NCBI GenBank assembly: GCA_937919015.1
Contig: CALFPN010000007.1
Span: 1-7,922 of the forward strand
From: an uncultured Clostridia bacterium
GTDB lineage: Bacteria > Bacillota > Clostridia > Lachnospirales > Anaerotignaceae
Direction of reading: 5' to 3'
Length of the DNA stretch: 7,922 nt
Each line of letters opens with the position of its first letter. Position 1 is the first letter of the stretch. This document shows positions 4,543-7,922 of the stretch, in pieces. A program made the translations under genes and the position numbers. Below the pieces are notes generated by a model that saw only the letters and a list, made by a program, of their open reading frames with translations, did no database searches and was not told the DNA's origin.

Positions 4543-5955
4543 ATGAAATTATATAACACAATGACAAGACAGAAGGAAGAATTCGTACCCATGGAGGAAG
4601 GCAAAGTAAAAATGTACGTTTGCGGCCCTACAGTATACGATTACATCCACATTGGTAACGCAAGACCTTACGTTGTATTCGATACTGTAAGAAGATATCT
4701 GGAATATAAAGGTTATGACGTAACATATGTGCAGAACTTTACAGACGTAGATGATAAAATCATCAACAGAGCAAACAAAGAAGGCGTAACAATGTCCGAT
4801 ATTTCCAATAAATACATTGAAGAAGCTTTCCGCGATGCTGACGGTCTGAATGTAAAAAGAGCAACGGTTCATCCTCGTGTAACAGAAGAAATGGATGGGA
4901 TCATTGCAATGGTACAGACGCTGATCGACAAAGGCTTTGCTTATGAAGACAAAGGCACTGTTTACTATGATACAAAGAAATTCCCTGAATACGGCAAACT
5001 GTCCAGAAAAAATCTGGATGAACTGATCGCAGGTGCTTCCGAACGTGTATCTCTGGATGATGCAAAGAGAAACTCTACAGACTTCGTTCTGTGGAAACCC
5101 AAAAAAGAAGGCGAACCCAGCTGGACATCCCCTTGGGGTGAAGGCAGACCCGGCTGGCACATTGAATGTTCCGTAATGAGCAAACATCACTTGGGCGATA
5201 CATTTGATATCCATGCCGGCGGCGAAGATCTGATCTTCCCTCACCATGAAAACGAAATCGCACAGTCCGAAGCGGCTAATGGCTGCACATTTGCTAGATA
5301 CTGGCTGCACAACGGCTTTATCACTGTGGATAACGAAAAAATGTCCAAATCTCTGGGCAACTTCTTCACAGTAAGAGACATTGCAAAACACTTCCCTTAT
5401 GAAGTTATCCGTTTCTTCATCCTGAACGGTCACTACAGAAGCCCCATCAACTTCTCCGATGAACTGATGAAAGCTTGCCAGAACGGTCTGGAAAGAATCA
5501 AAAACGCAAGAAAAGAACTGGCTTTCTACATCAAAAATGTGGCAGATACAAAAATGACAGAGGCAGAAGCGGCAAAAGAAGCAGAACTGAACGGCTACAA
5601 AGATCAGTTCGAAGCTGCTATGGATGATGACTTCAACACAGCTGACGCTGTTTCCGCAATCTATGAACTGGTTCGTTTCTCCAACACAGAAATCAAAGCA
5701 GGTGCTTCCAAAGAATTTGCAGTAAAGATTCAGGATATGCTGGATCATCTGTGCGGCGTTCTGGGGGTAGCAGAAGTGGTAGAAGAAGAAGTGGCAGATG
5801 AAGATGTGGCTAAAATCGAAGCACTGATCGCAGAAAGAGCAGAAGCCAAGAAAGCAAAAGATTTTGCAAGAGCTGACGCAATCAGAGATGAACTGGCTGC
5901 AATGGGTATCACGATCAAAGATACTCGTCAGGGCGTTCAGTGGTTCAGAGGCTGA
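4543..5955 (+). CDS. cysS: Cysteinyl-tRNA synthetase
   Basis: 470 residues from ATG 4543, the usual length for bacterial CysRS. AGGTG (4530-4534) lies 8 nt upstream. The frame is open back to an ATG at 4417, but that extension is repeat DNA and is rejected. The enzyme activates cysteine with ATP and charges tRNA-Cys. Visible class I features are YVCGPTVYDYIHIGNARP with the HIGN (HIGH-type) motif at 36-39 and NEKMSKSLGN with KMSKS at 266-270. The zinc ligands are Cys27, Cys209 (WHIECS), His234 and Glu238 (PHHENE), the same set as in the Escherichia coli enzyme. The C-terminal DALR-type helical region is Ala/Glu-rich and ends DTRQGVQWFRG. mrnC starts 6 bp after its stop codon, so the two are co-transcribed. 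Confidence 0.98.
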   Translation: MKLYNTMTRQKEEFVPMEEGKVKMYVCGPTVYDYIHIGNARPYVVFDTVRRYLEYKGYDVTYVQNFTDVDDKIINRANKEGVTMSDISNKYIEEAFRDADGLNVKRATVHPRVTEEMDGIIAMVQTLIDKGFAYEDKGTVYYDTKKFPEYGKLSRKNLDELIAGASERVSLDDAKRNSTDFVLWKPKKEGEPSWTSPWGEGRPGWHIECSVMSKHHLGDTFDIHAGGEDLIFPHHENEIAQSEAANGCTFARYWLHNGFITVDNEKMSKSLGNFFTVRDIAKHFPYEVIRFFILNGHYRSPINFSDELMKACQNGLERIKNARKELAFYIKNVADTKMTEAEAAKEAELNGYKDQFEAAMDDDFNTADAVSAIYELVRFSNTEIKAGASKEFAVKIQDMLDHLCGVLGVAEVVEEEVADEDVAKIEALIAERAEAKKAKDFARADAIRDELAAMGITIKDTRQGVQWFRG

Positions 5956-5961
5956 TTTGTT

Positions 5962-6387
5962 ATGAATCTGAATGAACTTGATTTAATATTAGGCGGGCAG
6001 GGAGTAGTAGACCCGAAGGAATACTCCTCCCTCGCTCTTGCACATATCGGTGATGCAGTGTTTGAAGTGATGGTAAGGCTGACGGTTCTGACGGACGGCA
6101 ATGCCCCTGTGAACAAGCTGCATAAAAAGGCGAGAGATATCGTGAATGCGAAAGCGCAGGCAGAAATGTACTATCGCATCAAGGATGTGCTGACAGAGGA
6201 AGAGGAAGGCGTGTTCCGCAGAGGACGCAACGCCAAATCCTTCACTGTGCCGAAGAATGCCGATCTGATGGATTATCGCCATGCCACGGGGCTGGAAGCC
6301 CTGTTTGGATACCTTTACCTGAAAGGGGAAAAGGAAAGAAGCGTAGAGCTGTTTAAGCTGGGGATGGCGGAAAAATTGGACAAGTAA
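5962..6387 (+). CDS. mrnC: Mini-ribonuclease 3 (Mini-III)
   Basis: 141 residues, typical for Mini-III, an RNase III catalytic domain without the double-stranded RNA-binding domain. In Bacillus it matures the ends of 23S rRNA precursors as a dimer. The signature LALAHIGDAVFEVMVR carries the catalytic acids Asp31 and Glu35, and ATGLEALFGYLYL carries Glu112 near the C-terminus. Between them lies the conserved RRGRNAKSFTVPKNADLMDYR segment at residues 86-106. The ATG follows the cysS stop by 6 bp; the only ribosome binding site candidate is AGAGG (5947-5951) inside cysS, so reinitiation or coupling is likely. The order cysS-mrnC-rlmB is conserved in Firmicutes. Confidence 0.96.
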   Translation: MNLNELDLILGGQGVVDPKEYSSLALAHIGDAVFEVMVRLTVLTDGNAPVNKLHKKARDIVNAKAQAEMYYRIKDVLTEEEEGVFRRGRNAKSFTVPKNADLMDYRHATGLEALFGYLYLKGEKERSVELFKLGMAEKLDK

Positions 6388-6392
6388 TAACG

Positions 6393-6422
6393 AAGCCGAA
6401 GGGTATGTTTACTCCTCGGCTT
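6393..6422 (+). other. Hairpin between mrnC and rlmB
   Basis: AAGCCGA (6393-6399) and TCGGCTT (6416-6422) are perfectly complementary, with a partial inner stem GGGTA/TACTCC. What follows is GTGCTGTGTTT, not a clean T run, so at most it is a weak terminator or a processing site. TTGTGC (6421) and TAAAAA (6444) with 17 bp between could be a weak promoter for rlmB. Confidence 0.35.
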
Positions 6423-6468
6423 GTGCTGTGTTTAGATAGCGTGTAAAAATAAGCTAGGAGGGTCTCTT

Positions 6469-7239
6469 TTGGAAAGAGAAAGAAGACGAGAAAGAGAATT
6501 TAACGAAAACCAGCTGGAAGGCAGAAATGCCGTTCTGGAAGTGCTGAGAAGCGGCAGAGATATCGAAAAGGTATTCGTGCAGAAGGGCAATGTGGAAGGT
6601 ACGATCAAAAGAATCGTGGCGCAGGCAGCAGAAAAAGGCGTTGTCATTCAGGAAACAAGCAGACAGAAGCTGGATGAAATGAGCCAGACAAAGAACCATC
6701 AGGGGGTCATCGCGCTGGTTTCTGCCCATGACTATGTGGAAGTGGAAGACATTCTGGCGGCGGCGAAAGCAAAGGGTGAAGATCCCTTCATTATCCTGCT
6801 GGATGGGATCACTGATCCCCATAATCTGGGGGCGATTCTGAGAACGGCAGAATGTGCCGGTGCCCATGGTGTCATTATCCCCAAAAGACGTTCTGTTGGC
6901 CTGAATGCAACAGTTGGGAAAACTTCTGCAGGTGCCATTGAATATATGCCCGTGGCAAGGGTGACAAACATTGTGAAAACAATGGAAATGCTGAAAAAAG
7001 AAGGTCTGTGGTTTGCCTGTGCGGATATGGGCGAAAACGACCATTTCGATACAAATATGAAAGGCCCTATCGGTCTGGTGATTGGCAGTGAAGGCGAAGG
7101 CGTGAGCCGTCTGGTGAAGGAAAACTGTGATTTTACAGCGTCTATCCCTATGTACGGCAAGATTTCTTCCCTGAACGCTTCCGTAGCGGCGGCGTTGCTG
7201 ATGTACGAAGTAGTCCGCCAGAGAAACTACAGTAAGTAA
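6469..7239 (+). CDS. rlmB: 23S rRNA (guanosine-2'-O)-methyltransferase RlmB (SpoU/TrmH family)
   Basis: 256 residues. The start is the TTG at 6469: AGGAGG (6456-6461) lies exactly 7 nt before it and no ATG fits. The enzyme methylates the 2'-OH of G2251 in the peptidyl-transferase P loop of 23S rRNA, using S-adenosylmethionine. After a charged tail (ERERRREREF) comes the RNA-binding N domain, beginning QLEGRNAVLEVLRSGRDIEK. The SPOUT knot follows: motif 1 NLGAILRTAECAGA with Asn119 and Arg125, motif 2 GLVIGSEGEGVSRL with Glu208, and motif 3 IPMYGKISSLNASVAAALL with Ser234-Asn236. In Bacillus the next genes would be rae1 and sigH; here a palindrome array follows instead. Confidence 0.95.
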   Translation: MERERRREREFNENQLEGRNAVLEVLRSGRDIEKVFVQKGNVEGTIKRIVAQAAEKGVVIQETSRQKLDEMSQTKNHQGVIALVSAHDYVEVEDILAAAKAKGEDPFIILLDGITDPHNLGAILRTAECAGAHGVIIPKRRSVGLNATVGKTSAGAIEYMPVARVTNIVKTMEMLKKEGLWFACADMGENDHFDTNMKGPIGLVIGSEGEGVSRLVKENCDFTASIPMYGKISSLNASVAAALLMYEVVRQRNYSK

Positions 7240-7424
7240 ACCTTGGGACGCTCTCCCAAACCCTGCCAAGGGAGTCACTCCCTTGGAACCCCGTTGCGGC
7301 AAAGCCGCTAGCTAGAGAGCAAAGCTCTCCAATGGATACCGCAACAGCATGTACATGCTGTTGCAAAATCAGGTCCAGGGCATGATGCCCTGGTGGGGGT
7401 ATTGGGGGTGAAGCCCCCAAGGTC
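7240..7424. repeat. Dense array of seven palindromes between convergent genes
   Basis: Perfect palindromes in order: 7243-7259 (TTGGGA/TCCCAA), 7266-7286 (10-bp arms, 1-nt centre), 7296-7308 (GCGGC-AAA-GCCGC), 7315-7329 (GAGAGC-AAA-GCTCTC), 7341-7364 (11-bp arms, a full 24-bp palindrome), 7375-7393 (9-bp arms, 1-nt centre), and 7402-7420 (TTGGGGG/CCCCCAA). CTAGCTAG is at 7308-7315. GTTGCGG (7293-7299) also pairs CCGCAAC (7339-7345). More than half the bases are in stems. The two ends resemble the post-cysE unit and are oriented away from the two flanking stop codons. No ORF is supported inside, and units are not identical, so it is not CRISPR. Confidence 0.8.
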
Positions 7425-7532
7425 TTACAGTCCTTTTTTCATGACATCGATAATGGTTGTGTCCATGGGTGCCATCCCTTCATCGGAGATTCTGCCCAGA
7501 TTCTTTTCTGTCTGCTCCACATCCTTTGCAAA
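7425..7532 (-). pseudogene. C-terminal remnant of an unidentified gene
   Basis: On the minus strand a frame of 35 codons follows a TGA (7535-7533) and ends at TAA (7427-7425). Its end reads LGRISDEGMAPMDTTIIDVM then KKGL. Codons are CTG, GGC, ATC, TCC and GAT, like the core genes here and unlike the AT-rich sequence beyond 7520. The stop codon is directly followed by the same hairpin unit that follows the cysE stop codon, which supports a true gene end. No start codon context exists, and the first half overlaps the zinc-ribbon frame, so I read this as the tail of a gene whose body was replaced. I do not recognise the family. Confidence 0.5.
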
Positions 7533-7767
7533 TCATAACATCATCTCTATTATAACCTCCGCAATATTCACATATCCAATCAGGCCTATCCGTTGTCTTC
7601 GATTTTTCTTCGTCAGACAAAATATGTTCATCAATATTATCTGGCAAGTAAAATAATGTATCTATTCCCCTTTTACGGCCACAATTAGGACATGAATCTA
7701 TGTGCGCAACAATTCCTTTACTATCACAAAATGGGCAATCCCATAACCCCTCAATACGATTACTCAT
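7480..7767 (-). CDS. Double zinc-ribbon protein, possibly truncated at its C-terminus
   Basis: 95 residues from ATG 7767, with AAAGGA (7779-7774) 6 nt upstream; an upstream GTG at 7794 lies in a terminator arm and is rejected. It begins MSNRIEGLWDCPFC. Two four-cysteine zinc sites are visible: Cys11/14 with Cys26/29 (CPFC...CPNCG) and Cys66/69 with Cys80/83 (CEYCGG...CKGCGADR), each a short zinc-ribbon or RanBP2-like knuckle. They are joined by an acidic linker (DNIDEHILSDEEK). It is soluble and has no catalytic motif. From memory, similar clostridial proteins continue well past the second knuckle, so the stop soon after CGADRKESG may come from the junction with the remnant above. Codons are AT-rich, as in frr behind it. 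A role in binding RNA or protein is only a guess. Confidence 0.65.
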   Translation of the reverse strand: MSNRIEGLWDCPFCDSKGIVAHIDSCPNCGRKRGIDTLFYLPDNIDEHILSDEEKSKTTDRPDWICEYCGGYNRDDVMICKGCGADRKESGQNLR

Positions 7768-7781
7768 AATTAATCCTTTAT

Positions 7782-7813
7782 AAAAAAAGGACACGTTACT
7801 TAATGTGTCCTTT
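7782..7813 (-). terminator. Terminator of frr
   Basis: The 9-bp perfect stem 7786-7794 (AAAGGACAC) with 7805-7813 (GTGTCCTTT) has a 10-nt loop and reads into seven T on the minus strand (7788-7782). It lies 9 bp after the frr stop codon and 3 nt before the zinc-ribbon ribosome binding site, so that gene would depend on read-through or an unseen promoter. Confidence 0.85.
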
Positions 7814-7821
7814 AGTTCTCA

Positions 7822-7922
7822 CTATACTTTAAGTATTTCCTCTGTCTTCTCATCAACAGCACTATCAATCTTACTAATATACTTATCTGTAAGCTTCTGT
7901 ACCTCATCTTCTAATTCTTTGA
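7822..7922 (-). CDS. frr: Ribosome recycling factor, C-terminal fragment
   Basis: The last 32 codons of a minus-strand gene that enters from the right edge, ending at TAG (7824-7822). The peptide contains DEVQKLTDKYISKIDS and ends EKTEEILKV. It matches the end of helix 3 of ribosome recycling factor, whose Bacillus form has EDVQKLTDEYVSKIDS and ends KEKEIMEV. The protein, with EF-G, splits the post-termination ribosome. In Firmicutes frr normally sits in rpsB-tsf-pyrH-frr and is followed by uppS; here a terminator and a zinc-ribbon gene follow. Codons (CTT, ATA, AGT, TTA) differ from the cysS and ispF style. Family call is firm; whether this is the housekeeping copy is open. Confidence 0.85.
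   Translation of the reverse strand, partial: KELEDEVQKLTDKYISKIDSAVDEKTEEILKV

Noticed and set aside
4549..5748. 399-codon open frame antisense to cysS
   Set aside because: Cys/Phe/Ile-rich translation with no recognisable family and no ribosome binding site. It is a codon-bias shadow of cysS.
6454..7302. 282-codon open frame antisense to rlmB
   Set aside because: Shadow of rlmB with low-complexity Phe/His-rich translation. It begins within the palindrome array.
7240..7424. CRISPR array
   Set aside because: The palindromes differ from each other in sequence and length, and there are no constant repeats or regular spacers.
1..7922. tRNA or rRNA genes
   Set aside because: No cloverleaf with T-loop and CCA-type end, and no rRNA-like segment, was found on reading. 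The only tRNA-related element is the T-box leader.

Overview
The window looks like chromosome of a low-to-mid GC Firmicute of class Clostridia, probably a Lachnospirales-type gut anaerobe. The reasons are strong AGGAGG-type ribosome binding sites, sigma-A promoters, a T-box leader, and the core order ispF, cysE, cysS, mrnC, rlmB. Bacillus subtilis has the same order with ispD in front and gltX inserted; both are missing here. Genus is not decidable from the sequence alone.

Left part (1-2372, all minus strand). The window opens inside a tyrosine-recombinase gene, of which only the first 64 residues are present. Next to it lies a GNAT acetyltransferase gene that stops half way through its fold. 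This is translationally coupled to a complete MATE-family efflux pump gene. A small three-helix membrane protein gene with its own terminator follows. Its promoter is divergent from ispF and carries an operator-like palindrome over the -10 box.

Core part (2459-7239, plus strand). ispF (isoprenoid precursor synthesis) is followed by a T-box leader read here as tRNA-Cys responsive. After its terminator come a run of hairpins, a 30-codon leader ORF with both Cys codons, and cysE (O-acetylserine synthesis). cysS (cysteinyl-tRNA synthetase) has its own extended -10 promoter and a structured leader. mrnC (23S rRNA maturation nuclease) and rlmB (23S rRNA Gm2251 methyltransferase) follow. The cluster therefore couples cysteine supply and charging to ribosome maturation.

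Right part (7240-7922). A dense array of perfect palindromes follows rlmB. It runs up to the stop codon of a minus-strand gene of which only about 35 C-terminal codons remain. That remnant is fused to AT-rich DNA carrying a zinc-ribbon protein gene and the 3' end of a ribosome recycling factor gene (frr) with codon use unlike the core genes. This is either a transferred segment or an assembly join.

The most interesting signals are: (a) a possible leader-peptide attenuator in front of cysE, stacked on the T-box; (b) a hairpin repeat that directly abuts the stop codons of three different genes, with compensatory base changes between copies; and (c) the accessory-looking frr plus zinc-ribbon segment that truncates a gene.
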